A stretch of DNA of 43,832 nt from JBCCEV01 sp039030125 (GCA_039030125.1 JBCCEV010000011.1:1-43832), one strand, 5' to 3'; shown: positions 7,892 through 17,215, counted from the first letter of the stretch. The notes: generated by a model not told the origin, from the letters alone. Made by a program: numbers and translations.

Positions 7892-9058
7892 ATGTTCGTC
7901 GCGACAAAAGACAAAGTCCTACCCACCGCAATGATTGGGTCTTTTCCGAAACCCGCATGGTTTACCGAGAACCTCAACGGCCGCCCATTCAAAGTCGCAA
8001 TGAGCGACTCGCAATACCGGGAACAGTATCTTGACGCGGTGCGTTGTTACGTTAGCGAGCAAGAACAAGCGGGGCTCGACGTACTGGTCGATGGCGATTC
8101 GCGTAACGACCTGGAAGTCGGCGGCCGCTCATGGTTCTTCTAAACCAAAGAACGACTGAATGGAGTTTAAGGCTTCAAGGATTCGTCGCACTTTCTCGAC
8201 TACGGGGGTATGAAACCCGGTCATATTCTTTACGAGGTCCAAGAGGCCTGGCATCCGCCCGCTGTTAAGAATGAAATCACGGGCGGGCCGCTGCATTTTG
8301 CGGAGATCTGGAAAACAGCCCAGAAGATGTCCCGCAAACCGGTCAAGTTCGGCAATATCTGTGCAACCTGTTTGCCGATGATGCTATGGAATGAGCATTA
8401 CGCCAGCGATCGCGAAATGATCATGGATATCGCTGCCGCCTTGAATGAGGAATACAAAGCGCTTGCAGAGGCTGGTTGCCCGGTGATCCAAATTGAAGAA
8501 CCGGTGCATCATTTCAACTGCCAGATGGAACCCCCTTGTAGCGACGAGGATTTGGCCTTTTACACCAAAGCGTTCAATCGCCAAACGGAAGGCGTGAACA
8601 CCGAGATCTGGGCGCATACTTGCTGGGGAAACCCCAATCAACAGAGTTTTTACTGGGAGCGTCCCAGCTACGAGCGCTCCCTGCCGTTCTTTTTTGAAAT
8701 GAATTGCGATGTGATCGATATGGAGTGTGCTTCCAACTCCGCACGAGATGCCGCCTTGCTCAAACATATCAATTGGAACGAAACCGAAAAGAAAATCGGC
8801 ATTGGCGTTGTCGATCACACCCGCACCACGGTTGAATCTCCTGAACAGGTCGCCGATACCATCCGCCGGGCGCTGGAATACATTCCCCAAGACCGCCTCA
8901 TCGTGACGGCCGATTGCGGCTTCGGTCGCGAAGGACTTTCGCGTCGGATCGCGTTCTACAAATGTGTGTCCTTGGTGATGGGTACCAATATCGTCAAGGC
9001 CGAGTTGGGGCTCGAACCAGCGTATGTCGCCGCGGCGGATCAGTCCTACGCTTTTTGA
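7892..9058 (+). pseudogene. MetE-like (cobalamin-independent methionine synthase II family) gene with two in-frame TAA stops
   Basis: ATG 7892 follows an AGGGG site. The frame runs 83 codons to TAA at 8141-8143, meets a second TAA at about 8174-8176, then continues in the same frame to 9058. The residues on each side still match one family: DGDSR and GGRSWFF before the stops; ERL-GV-GF between them; KPGHILYEVQEAW and CPVIQIEEPVHHF after them. The first TAA falls where homologues carry an aromatic residue, the second where a Glu is usual. The predicted zinc-site residues are intact (HTCWGN and TADCGFG). So this is a full-length gene of 388 codons carrying two substitutions. Re-initiation at ATG 8210 (preceded by GGGGG) could still give a 282-residue fragment. 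Confidence 0.8.
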
Positions 9059-9186
9059 AAGCAAACCGCCGTGCTCACGGCAACCAATGGGAGCTATTCC
9101 TCAGCGACCGAATAGGCGAACTGTGGCCTTTCCCCGTTTGCGCCTTGTGATGCCGGCGTCGTCATACCTCGCAGCCGCAATTTGCC

Positions 9187-9240
9187 GCACTCCCCTTTGT
9201 GGGCACTCCCCTTTGTGGGCACTCCCCTTTGTGGGCACTC
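9187..9240. repeat. 16-bp tandem repeat, 3.4 copies
   Basis: The unit GCACTCCCCTTTGTGG occurs three times without change from 9187, followed by a partial fourth copy (GCACTC). It lies in the 228-base gap between the MetE-like gene and the convergent epimerase gene. No gene or other element was seen in that gap. Confidence 0.95.
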
Positions 9241-9286
9241 ACCGCAGCGGATACGTCACCCTGCTGCCCGCGACCTCCGTCAGACG

Positions 9287-10447
9287 TTAGAAGTGCAGCG
9301 GGCCCGCGAGATCCGCAAATTCTGTATCCAACAAATGATGGTGCCGATACCACCTTTGGAAGGCCGCCATGCTTTGTTGATAGCTGATGGCTGGGCGGTA
9401 GCCTAGATCGGTCCGTGCTCGTTGGATCGAGGGGACCACATCGCGGAGCTGGTGGGCCGATAGAGTGATATCGATATCGTTATTGGCGTGGCGGTATTGG
9501 ATCTCAGCCGCGCCACCGAGATTACGCCGTAAGGACTGTTCAAATCCGCCGCCAATCCGCCCAACGGCGCTTCGCACGCCAACATCAAATTTTTCAATCA
9601 TCGGATCTTTGCGCAACGCCTCACGCACATCGCTGGAGATAACGTGTTTAAGACTTTTCAGGATTGACGACCGCGGTACCGGCGGCGGGACCGCAAGATT
9701 TGCAAGGGTCTCACGGTTTAACGTTCGCGGCGTTGCGCCGGTGACGACTAAAGTCTGGAGATCCCCAATAAGCTGATGCCAGGTGAGCGGCTCACCGTCG
9801 GTGATGAAGTAGCGTCTGGCCTTCTCCGTGCCACACGCCAACGCGCGCACACACGCATGCGCTAGATTCATACCGTCAACCAGCACGCAAGGCGCCGCTT
9901 TTTCGACTAAAGCAAAACGTCCGCTATTAAGCGTGTTCACTAAGGCCAGCCAATAGCTAGAGTAAACACCGGACACATTCGGTGGCACCAGGATCACGGC
10001 GGGCAATCCCGAAGCTGCCGCTGCTTCGACCAGTTCATCTTGCTTGAGCTTCAGCGCTCCATATTCGTTAAGCGGATTACTTCGTGGATCGCTCTCCGTC
10101 AGAACGCGCGGCGGATCCCCGAATACCATAATGCTGCTCAGGTGAACAAAACCCTTGACGCTCGCTTGACCCGCCGCGCCGAGAGAGTTTTTGAGCCCAT
10201 CAATCATTAAGGCATCATCGCCGCGGGCACAATTAATGACGTATTCGCAGCCGTTCAACAGTTCGTCCACCGATCCTCGGTCAAGAAGATCAACCTGGCG
10301 CCGCTCCACATCGGCTTGCAATAAACGCCAGGCGTTACCGGGGCTGCGGTATTGGGCGACAACTTCGAAATCACCCAGCGCGAGAAGTTCTTCAACGACC
10401 GTGCAACCGATCGCGCCGGAGGCGCCAAGCACAACAACACGGCTCAT
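9287..10447 (-). CDS. NAD(P)-dependent epimerase/dehydratase (extended SDR)
   Basis: I take the ATG at 10447, which overlaps the upstream gene's stop as ATGA, over a GTG/TTG nine codons earlier. The 386-residue product begins VVVLGASGAIGCTVVEEL, a Rossmann GxxGxxG fingerprint, and has VINCARGDD, HLSSIMVFGD (the Ser region) and EYGALKLKQDE, with the Tyr-x3-Lys catalytic pair of extended SDRs. The C-terminal third is longer than in a typical epimerase and ends with ISYQQSMAAFQRW. The family acts on nucleotide sugars or related NAD-dependent substrates in the cytosol. Fourth gene of the leftward cassette flippase-sulfotransferase-Gfo/Idh-epimerase, so sugar modification is the likely role. Confidence 0.87.
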   Translation of the reverse strand: MSRVVVLGASGAIGCTVVEELLALGDFEVVAQYRSPGNAWRLLQADVERRQVDLLDRGSVDELLNGCEYVINCARGDDALMIDGLKNSLGAAGQASVKGFVHLSSIMVFGDPPRVLTESDPRSNPLNEYGALKLKQDELVEAAAASGLPAVILVPPNVSGVYSSYWLALVNTLNSGRFALVEKAAPCVLVDGMNLAHACVRALACGTEKARRYFITDGEPLTWHQLIGDLQTLVVTGATPRTLNRETLANLAVPPPVPRSSILKSLKHVISSDVREALRKDPMIEKFDVGVRSAVGRIGGGFEQSLRRNLGGAAEIQYRHANNDIDITLSAHQLRDVVPSIQRARTDLGYRPAISYQQSMAAFQRWYRHHHLLDTEFADLAGPLHF

Positions 10448-11481
10448 TGACTTGCACCTTCGCGAGCGTACCAAGTGTGCTTCTCGACCTCGGCATTGGC
10501 ATAAAGCTCTTCAATCAACTGTACCGAGAGCGCTGACTGACGCCCGTCGACCCGAGGTGGCGTACCGTTGATGCATGCCATTGCAAAATCCTCGAATTGC
10601 AGCGCGTAAGACTCGACCCCCGGCTCAAAAACCGGTCGGTGGCGAGGCGCTATGATTTGTTTAATCGAGGGGTTTTCGTGAGGGAAAAAGAACAGATCAG
10701 ACTCGTCGAATTCTCCCAGTGCCAATAGTCCTTCGGTGGTCTCGATGACGGTGCCAGCGGCGACGCTAGCGGTCTTGGAATACGTCGCCAGACCTGAAAT
10801 TTGTTGCTCGTCACAGGTAAATTCAAAAGAACAACGACAGTTGGATTCAGGACGATCTAGCGCATCGACTATCATCCGCATTGATTTCGGATATCCCCAA
10901 AAATGCAGCATTCGGTCCAGAAAGTGCGTACCCACGACCGCCAGGACCCCACCCCCGGCAACATCGCGATCGAGGTTATAGACACTGACGGGCGACCACC
11001 CGCCGGCGATCCCCAGGCGATTGATAAAGCGCTTCGCCGGACCAAACGTTTGATCTCTTAACAATTGCTCGAGGACCACCATCGAGTCTCTAAAGCGCGT
11101 GGTGTAAGCCCCGGCCAATATCAAGCCATTGTTTTCCGCGAGCTCAACAAGTCCTTGTGCCTCCAAGGTGCTGCTTGCAATGGGTTTCTCAACTAGTACC
11201 GCTTTGCCGGCTTCCAGGCAGATCCTTGCCAGCGCGAAATGCGTGTCATTGGGTGTCGCAATGATTGCCGCATCGATGTGATTGAGGACCATTTGCAAAT
11301 CTTCCGCCACCAGCGCTTGGCTCCGGTATTCGTCCGCCAGCCACTGTGCTCGGGAGCGGTCGCGGTCAACGATCGCGGTGAGCTCGGCCAACGGCGATCC
11401 GACGACGGCGCCGATGTGCGCGCGCTCTGCAATTCGGCCAGCGCCGATAAGACCTACTTTCAGCAAATCCGTCGTCGCCAT
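10444..11481 (-). CDS. Gfo/Idh/MocA-family oxidoreductase
   Basis: ATG 11481 gives about 345 residues; a GTG two codons upstream (11487) is equally well placed. The N-terminal Rossmann fold has KVGLIGAGRIAERAH, and the conserved EKP motif appears as VEKPIASS about residue 95, the Lys being catalytic in the family. The C-terminal alpha/beta domain carries GGGVLAVVGTHFLD, with the family's usual His. These enzymes oxidise or reduce sugars and polyols with NAD(P). Its end overlaps the epimerase start by 4 bases and its start lies within a few bases of the sulfotransferase stop, so the genes are co-translated. Confidence 0.9.
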   Translation of the reverse strand: MATTDLLKVGLIGAGRIAERAHIGAVVGSPLAELTAIVDRDRSRAQWLADEYRSQALVAEDLQMVLNHIDAAIIATPNDTHFALARICLEAGKAVLVEKPIASSTLEAQGLVELAENNGLILAGAYTTRFRDSMVVLEQLLRDQTFGPAKRFINRLGIAGGWSPVSVYNLDRDVAGGGVLAVVGTHFLDRMLHFWGYPKSMRMIVDALDRPESNCRCSFEFTCDEQQISGLATYSKTASVAAGTVIETTEGLLALGEFDESDLFFFPHENPSIKQIIAPRHRPVFEPGVESYALQFEDFAMACINGTPPRVDGRQSALSVQLIEELYANAEVEKHTWYAREGASQ

Positions 11482-11487
11482 AAGCAC

Positions 11488-12414
11488 CTACACCTCATAG
11501 CCGAACGCGGCCAAATCGATGTCGACCAACTCTGCCAGTGCGCGGTTGCTGGCCGCGAATTCTCCGGCCGCCGCGCGATCAATGGCATCATTTATTGAGT
11601 TGCCGATCCTGCGATCGAGCCACTGGGGCTGAATCTTCGGCGGCTGATCGATGAGCTTTGATAAACGCCATTCAATGCCGCGGATTGCAAAAATGCTGTA
11701 GGCGTTGAGGTCGTCCGCGCGGATGAAATAATTCAAACGCCGCTGCACGGCCAACCAACTGGGCGCGCGCCGCGCGTTATCGCGCCGATTTGGCACCGAA
11801 ATTTGATGGTCCGATTTAACCCCTGCATATTCGCAGATATCCTCGAGAAAGCTCTCGGGCTGCTGCGCAAATTGCTCGTAGGCAAGTACTCTCACGTTTT
11901 CGACGCCGAAAAGACGTTGATACAGCTCAACGAGTCGATGGTAGCGGAAATGCCCCAGTCGAAACGGTGGTATCGCGTAGCGCGTGGGCGGATTGAGAAA
12001 GGTTTCAATGCCACATGCGCCGCCTTCCCGCACATATTCATCGTAGACGGAGTACAACACATCGCGTTGCTCTCGCACGACAATCAGGATCTTCGCGGCG
12101 GGGAAAACCGCCGCCAGTCGCTCGGCGATTTCCTTTGAATCGAAGCCGCCCGAAAAAGGATTACCCGATAAACGCTCGTCGGATATCACCGGTATCCGGT
12201 CATTGGCGGATGCGTCCTCGACTTGCGCAATCAGATCAGCTGCATCGTGCCGGTCGAATTCCAGCGCGCTCGGGTGCACGAGTGCGGGCCGCGCAGCAAA
12301 ATTTTTTGCAAGGCGTTCGAAACCGAAGCGAGGATCATCAAAAAAACGTTTCTGCAACCATGTTGAGCCCGTCTTGTGATAACCCACATGCAGCAGTAAT
12401 CGTTGCTCCCCCAA
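11488..12414 (-). CDS. Sulfotransferase-family protein (TTG start)
   Basis: The 308-residue protein has the PAPS 5'-phosphosulfate loop HVGYHKTGSTWLQ at its N terminus. A later segment, ILIVVREQRDVLYSVYDEYV, fits the 3'-phosphate-binding Arg/Ser region. It would transfer sulfate from PAPS to a carbohydrate or other hydroxyl group. An in-frame TAA lies two codons before the TTG at 12414, and no ATG precedes the PAPS loop, so a TTG start is forced. AAGGGA lies at a suitable distance upstream. Its position between a polysaccharide flippase and two sugar-acting oxidoreductases suggests a sulfated surface glycan; that is inference. Confidence 0.85.
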   Translation of the reverse strand: MGEQRLLLHVGYHKTGSTWLQKRFFDDPRFGFERLAKNFAARPALVHPSALEFDRHDAADLIAQVEDASANDRIPVISDERLSGNPFSGGFDSKEIAERLAAVFPAAKILIVVREQRDVLYSVYDEYVREGGACGIETFLNPPTRYAIPPFRLGHFRYHRLVELYQRLFGVENVRVLAYEQFAQQPESFLEDICEYAGVKSDHQISVPNRRDNARRAPSWLAVQRRLNYFIRADDLNAYSIFAIRGIEWRLSKLIDQPPKIQPQWLDRRIGNSINDAIDRAAAGEFAASNRALAELVDIDLAAFGYEV

Positions 12415-12436
12415 CGTTTAATCCCTTTTTTGCGGT

Positions 12437-13993
12437 CTAGGTTGATGCGATCGGAAGACGTTGCTTTAGCGCGTGGAAGGCCTTGCCGCGTTCGTTATCA
12501 TTCAGGCCGAACAGCAGCGACACCATCGCCACGGCTACGAGTGCCAATAGCGAACCAGCAATTAGCGAGCCCCAACTATGGATCCTGATCACGCTTTGAA
12601 TTGCCAGCACCGCACCATAGGTCCCAGCGGCGGCAATCACGCCGCGTCCGTAGACTTGGATCATAAACGTTCGAAATCGAATGCCGTACATGTGGCAGGT
12701 GGTGCGCGGTATCCATACACCTTGCACAATAACTGCCGGGACCAGCGTTCCCAAAACAACGCCCCACAAGCCGAAGGGCCCTATCAAGGTGATACTTAAC
12801 ACCAGGTTCAAACAGGCTTCGACGAAGACCATCTTGGCGAGGTGGGACTGGCGCCGGGAGGCAAAATAAACCTGAAAACTCACCCGCTGAATGCCGGCCA
12901 CCGCGGCGCTAAACACCAGAACGGAAGCCAGCTCCGCGGATGACGGATAGTCGGCCGGGCGCGATTCCTCGCCTATCCAGAGCTCGAAAAAAGGCGCGGC
13001 GAATGCGCTCACACAAACAATCGCGGGAAAAGCGAGCAGACTGATAAACCGCGCGCCGTTAAGAAAATAAGTGATCATTTTCTCGTCGTCGCCCTGCGCA
13101 TCGAACTCGGCCATTGCCGGAAAAAAAACCCGTCCTATGGGCATGAAAATTTGTAAAAAATAATCCATCAAACTGGCGGCTAACGCGAAGGGTGTGATCG
13201 CGGCGGGGCCGAGGAAGATCCCGATCACCAATGCATGCGTGTAGGTAACCACCTGCCAACTACTGCGAATCAAGAGGTTCCAAAAACCATAACCCAAGAT
13301 CTCTTTGACGCGAGCGCGCCGAAAAAGACGAAAAGAGAGGGAGAGCTCAGGAAGGATCCGGAAGGCGACCAACATGCGGCTGATGTAGTCGAGCAAATTA
13401 ATCGCAAAATGAATCACCGCCAAATGCAGCAGGCCACCCCCACCGGTTAGCACTTTGGCGACCACAATCGCGTATAGAATCCGGGTTGAAATTCCAATGA
13501 CGTTTGCCAGATCGAAACGTTGAGTCGCGGGGAACGCCGCGGTAAAAGGAAAAAACGCGAACTGCATGCACATCGCCGCGCCGAGAATAATCAGCGCCGG
13601 GCGGACATCCGTGAGTTGCGCCGCACTCAGATCAACAAACAAATGAATTGACGCCGCAACCGCGCATGTAACGACCATCAAAACCCCGGCAAAAGCGAGC
13701 AGCAAGACAAATCCCGTGCTGGCGAATTCATTGAGCGTTCGAAAATCGCCGAGCGCGCGATAGCGCGAGTAATATTGGGTTAGGGCCGCGCTGGTGCCGG
13801 CATCGAGCAATCCGTAATAACCACTAATGCTCATCAGCAAGACCCAGATCCCGTATTCGATGGGACCTAAGCTCGTCACCACAATGGGCGTGAGGAAAAA
13901 AGTGACCGCGACATGGACGGCGAATCCCGCCCAATTGCTGGCGATATTGCGCGCGATTACGCTAAACGCGGACACGGCGCTTACCGGCAACAA
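12437..13993 (-). CDS. Polysaccharide flippase (Wzx/MATE-like membrane transporter)
   Basis: About 518 residues with 12-14 hydrophobic segments spread over the whole length, beginning ASNWAGFAVHVAVTFFLTP and containing SLGPIEYGIWVLLMS and LLDAGTSAALTQYYSRY, a pattern typical of the polysaccharide transporter branch of the MOP superfamily. It would move lipid-linked glycan across the inner membrane. The start is uncertain: TTG at 13993 or GTG at 13978, with no ATG nearby. It is the first gene of the leftward four-gene cassette, 22 bases before the sulfotransferase. No glycosyltransferase, polymerase or chain-length gene lies beside it. Confidence 0.88.
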   Translation of the reverse strand: MLPVSAVSAFSVIARNIASNWAGFAVHVAVTFFLTPIVVTSLGPIEYGIWVLLMSISGYYGLLDAGTSAALTQYYSRYRALGDFRTLNEFASTGFVLLLAFAGVLMVVTCAVAASIHLFVDLSAAQLTDVRPALIILGAAMCMQFAFFPFTAAFPATQRFDLANVIGISTRILYAIVVAKVLTGGGGLLHLAVIHFAINLLDYISRMLVAFRILPELSLSFRLFRRARVKEILGYGFWNLLIRSSWQVVTYTHALVIGIFLGPAAITPFALAASLMDYFLQIFMPIGRVFFPAMAEFDAQGDDEKMITYFLNGARFISLLAFPAIVCVSAFAAPFFELWIGEESRPADYPSSAELASVLVFSAAVAGIQRVSFQVYFASRRQSHLAKMVFVEACLNLVLSITLIGPFGLWGVVLGTLVPAVIVQGVWIPRTTCHMYGIRFRTFMIQVYGRGVIAAAGTYGAVLAIQSVIRIHSWGSLIAGSLLALVAVAMVSLLFGLNDNERGKAFHALKQRLPIAST

Positions 13994-14076
13994 CTCTCAA
14001 CGCAGATCGCGTGACAATGAAGGGCCCGGATACAGCGGTTTCGGCCGACCGAACGCCCTGGGTAACCCCGTTATAG

Positions 14077-15807
14077 CTAGGGTGTCGGCGTCGGATGCTC
14101 CTGCCACCAGCGGGCAATGGACTGGCGGACTTCGCCAGCATGGAAACGCGCGACCTGATCGGTGGGGGCCAATGGCTCCTGATAAAAGAAATCCGGAAGT
14201 TCGTCATCAACTTCGGTAAAGCCGGCCGCTTCATTAAACTGCCATTCATACTTGAGTGCTTCGCGGCCCAGATCGTAGAAAAAACTGTCGTCGAAGGAAG
14301 TGCCTAAAGCCGCATTGATCGACTCCGTCACGAAATCCGTATTGACGTTGGTCACGGACCGACCGAAAACGCACAGCCCGAGCGAATCCGCGGCCGCGCA
14401 CAGCACCTGCATTTCCATGCTCATGTCGACCAGTTCATCAACGCCCTTTCCGCTGCACTCATACTTGGGCGCATTGCCGGTGGTGTGATCGGCACCTTGC
14501 GCGGTCGCCATCATGGAAATTCCCGTCACTTCGATCACGCGCGGGTCGTAGGCGCTGATCGCCTGGTTCTTGATGACCGGCGTGCGGGCAACTTTGAAAT
14601 GCTCGCCGACCCGGCCGGTTCCCGAAGCGTAAATTCGGCCTTTCTCACTCCCTGCGCGGATCTCCTCCAGCACTCCGCCGAGGAACTTCACGTCCCCGAA
14701 TTCAGCAAGGCCGGCGTCGAGGAGAACGCCCATCATCGCGCCCGTTTCTATCGTATCGATACCTAGATCGTTGGCGACCGCATTAAGCCTCGCTAGCTCA
14801 TCGGGATCGGTGATGCCGCAGTTGGTCCCCATGAGCCCCAGGGTTTCGTACTCCACCGGCGAGGTAATCTCATTGCCATCTTTGTCGACATAAACATTGC
14901 TGCATTCAATCATGCAGCCGGGCATGCAAGCATGCGAGGTCTCGCCGCCCCGCTCGCCGTTGCGTTGGCGAATAAAGTCGCCGCCCATCTTCAAGGTATC
15001 AACATCAATGTCGACTTGTGTTCCAGAAGTGAAGTTGTTGACCGGCAAGCCGCCAACGTAATTCGTGTAGTCGGCCATCATCGCGGTACCGTAATTCTTA
15101 AGCGCGTCGATGGCTTCATCGGTACGCAACATGGCGTTGTATTTCTTCACGCCTTGAATGACCTTCTTGCGATCGTGAAAACTGGGAAATTTATCCATGT
15201 CACAGACAATCGCTTTCACCTTCTTGGAGCCCATCACCGCACCCACACCCCCGCGAGCCGCCAAGCGGGCGGGGCGTTTGTCGGTATCGCTCATTGAGAT
15301 CCCCGCAAGCAAACCCTGATATTCGCCAACCGGCCCGCAAATCGCGAGCGAGACCTTTTGGCCATATTTCTCATGGAGCAACTCGGCAGTCTCAAACGTG
15401 CCCTGCCCCAAGTATTCCGTGCCGGACTCGAATGCGATCTCGCCATCCTTTTTCAGGTGTATCACGACCCAATCGTCGGCAACGCCGTAGAGGGTGAATC
15501 CAGAAATGAGTAACTGGCCCATCGCCAGGCCAAATGAGCCGCCCGCGTTGGCCTCCTTGATGCCACCGGTTAAGGGGCTCTTGCAGCCCACACTCGTGCG
15601 GTTGGCATTCGACCAGTTTGACCCTGCGAAAGGCCCCGCGGAGAAAATCAATGGGTTGTCCGGACCGAGGGGATCAACTTTCGCGACATCTTGTTCAATG
15701 AGCGTTTTCGCAATGAAGTAGCGCCCGGCGCGAGCCGCTTGCTCTCCCGAGAACGTTTCTTCGCGGACGTTTTGCGCGCCTAAATCGATGTGCAGGTACT
15801 TGCGCAT
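14077..15807 (-). CDS. Aldehyde:ferredoxin oxidoreductase-family tungsten/molybdenum enzyme
   Basis: The 576-residue protein starts at ATG 15807 (MRKYLHIDLG, the usual AOR start). It has NPLIFSAGPFAGS, SVGCKSPLTGG and RGGVGAVMGSKKVKAI, all pyranopterin-binding signatures of the family. Its 4Fe-4S ligands appear as C294-x3-C298-x3-C302 (ACMPGCMIECSN), with a distal Cys near residue 479 (LGLCVFG). Classic AORs use C-x2-C-x3-C, so this is a spacing variant of the first motif. The family oxidises aldehydes to acids with ferredoxin and is oxygen-sensitive in characterised members. No ferredoxin, cofactor-synthesis or tungstate-transport gene is adjacent. The gene stands between the glycan cassette and a divergent alpha/beta hydrolase. 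Confidence 0.92.
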   Translation of the reverse strand: MRKYLHIDLGAQNVREETFSGEQAARAGRYFIAKTLIEQDVAKVDPLGPDNPLIFSAGPFAGSNWSNANRTSVGCKSPLTGGIKEANAGGSFGLAMGQLLISGFTLYGVADDWVVIHLKKDGEIAFESGTEYLGQGTFETAELLHEKYGQKVSLAICGPVGEYQGLLAGISMSDTDKRPARLAARGGVGAVMGSKKVKAIVCDMDKFPSFHDRKKVIQGVKKYNAMLRTDEAIDALKNYGTAMMADYTNYVGGLPVNNFTSGTQVDIDVDTLKMGGDFIRQRNGERGGETSHACMPGCMIECSNVYVDKDGNEITSPVEYETLGLMGTNCGITDPDELARLNAVANDLGIDTIETGAMMGVLLDAGLAEFGDVKFLGGVLEEIRAGSEKGRIYASGTGRVGEHFKVARTPVIKNQAISAYDPRVIEVTGISMMATAQGADHTTGNAPKYECSGKGVDELVDMSMEMQVLCAAADSLGLCVFGRSVTNVNTDFVTESINAALGTSFDDSFFYDLGREALKYEWQFNEAAGFTEVDDELPDFFYQEPLAPTDQVARFHAGEVRQSIARWWQEHPTPTP

Positions 15808-15936
15808 GGCGAGCGACCCTCGTGGTGTTGGTAAGCCAGATCTCTAGATTATACCTGTTATAAGGCAGGGTACTTGACCTCGCTTACCACCGCCCGACAA
15901 TGCCCGCTTGCCCATCGGATTTAGCCTGGAGCCACT

Positions 15937-16881
15937 ATGAGCGCCGGTAAACGCTTACCTGCCACCCCTGAACCAATGCATGAATGGCGCGTTGCCAGCG
16001 GCCTAACCCTCGCCGGCGACGCGTGGGGCGACCCCGATGGACCGCTGATTCTGCTGCAGCATGGCGGCGGTCAAACGCGTCACGCTTGGAAGGGCGCGGG
16101 CATGGCGTTGGGCGCCGCTGGCTATTATGCGATTGCCTTCGACGCCCGCGGGCATGGCGATTCCCAATGGTCGCCAGACGGCATTTATGGGCAGGACCCC
16201 ATGGTCGAAGACCTCATCAGCCTCATTGAAATCCTCGGTAACAAGCGGCCCGTACTCGTCGGCGCGTCGATGGGCGGCGGCGTGAGCCTGGTCTCGATTG
16301 GTGAGGACCGCGTGGATGCGACCGCTTTGGTGCTGGTCGACATCGGACCGCGCGTGGAACCGCAAGGCGTGCAGCGCATACTGGACTTTATGCGTCACAA
16401 GCCTGATGGATTTGACTCGCTGGAGGAGGTTGCCGAGGCCATCGCCTCCTATCAGCCGCATCGCAAAAAACCCAAGGACCTCTCCGGGTTGGCGAAAAAT
16501 CTCCGCCAAGGAGATGACGGTCGTTTTCGATGGCATTGGGATCCGCGTTTTCTCATTCAACGGCGAGATATGGATAAGCGCATGAATCGAATGGAAACCT
16601 GTTCGCGCAATCTGAGGTTACCCACTTTGCTCGTGCGCGGGGGGCTGTCGGACGTATTAAGCGAAGACGGCGCGCAGGCGTTTCTTGAGATGTGCCCGCA
16701 CAGCGAATACGTCAACGTCACCGAAGCTGGTCACATGGTAGCGGGCGACCGCAACGATATCTTTGCCAACGCGGTGATCGATTTTCTCTCGCGCACGGTA
16801 CCGGTCCACGGCGAGCCGCTGCAGAAACCACATGCGTTAAACCCAGCGGATGGCGATGCCGGACTTTCGGATATCCCCTAG
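15937..16881 (+). CDS. Alpha/beta hydrolase
   Basis: The 314-residue protein begins at ATG 15937 after a TGGAG site. It has the oxyanion segment LLQHGGGQTRHAW, FDARGHGDS, the nucleophile elbow GASMGG (Ser), an Asp near LVRGGLSDVL and the catalytic His in EAGHMVAGD. It is a cytosolic serine hydrolase of the epoxide hydrolase/esterase type; the substrate is unknown. A cap region lies at about residues 150-220. It is divergent from the AOR-family gene and convergent with the GYD gene, 13 bases away. Confidence 0.9.
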   Translation: MSAGKRLPATPEPMHEWRVASGLTLAGDAWGDPDGPLILLQHGGGQTRHAWKGAGMALGAAGYYAIAFDARGHGDSQWSPDGIYGQDPMVEDLISLIEILGNKRPVLVGASMGGGVSLVSIGEDRVDATALVLVDIGPRVEPQGVQRILDFMRHKPDGFDSLEEVAEAIASYQPHRKKPKDLSGLAKNLRQGDDGRFRWHWDPRFLIQRRDMDKRMNRMETCSRNLRLPTLLVRGGLSDVLSEDGAQAFLEMCPHSEYVNVTEAGHMVAGDRNDIFANAVIDFLSRTVPVHGEPLQKPHALNPADGDAGLSDIP

Positions 16882-16894
16882 ACTCAACCCAGTT

Positions 16895-17215
16895 TCAAGT
16901 TGGTGGCGTGTAATCAATGTTCGCGGCAATGCGCATCGCCTCGAGCGCTTCGTCCATATCGTAAAGTGGCGTCACCTGGGTTTCTCCGACACCACCAGCA
17001 ACGTCGGAAATGGCCACTGCCATCGCGTGCGCATCATCGGGAAGCTCAACAAGGATCACGGCATCCCACTGACCAAACGTGAACCAAAAATCCACCAACC
17101 GACCGCCGAGCTTTTGCATGATAACGGCGGCTTGTGGACGCCTGTCCTGCGGATTGTTCGCCAGACCTTGAGCGCTAGCGATGTTGTAACGAATTTGAAT
17201 CATGTAATGGCGCAT
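16895..17215 (-). CDS. GYD-domain small protein
   Basis: ATG 17215 gives 106 residues (MRHYMIQIRYN). The segment GGRLVDFWFTFGQWDAVILVELPD matches the ferredoxin-like GYD family, where the motif G-x-Y/W-D gives the name (here GQWD). These proteins are small dimeric alpha/beta barrels with no settled function. It is convergent with the hydrolase. The bases upstream carry a GGAG ribosome-binding sequence just before the ATG region. A TTG three codons upstream is less likely. Confidence 0.8.
   Translation of the reverse strand: MRHYMIQIRYNIASAQGLANNPQDRRPQAAVIMQKLGGRLVDFWFTFGQWDAVILVELPDDAHAMAVAISDVAGGVGETQVTPLYDMDEALEAMRIAANIDYTPPT

Noticed and set aside
8141..8176. Recoded stops (Sec or Pyl) in the MetE-like gene
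   Set aside because: Both stops are TAA, which is not the codon for either; the residues replaced are an aromatic and a Glu in relatives.
9187..9240. CRISPR array
   Set aside because: Units are 16 bases and directly adjacent, without spacers; a simple tandem repeat.
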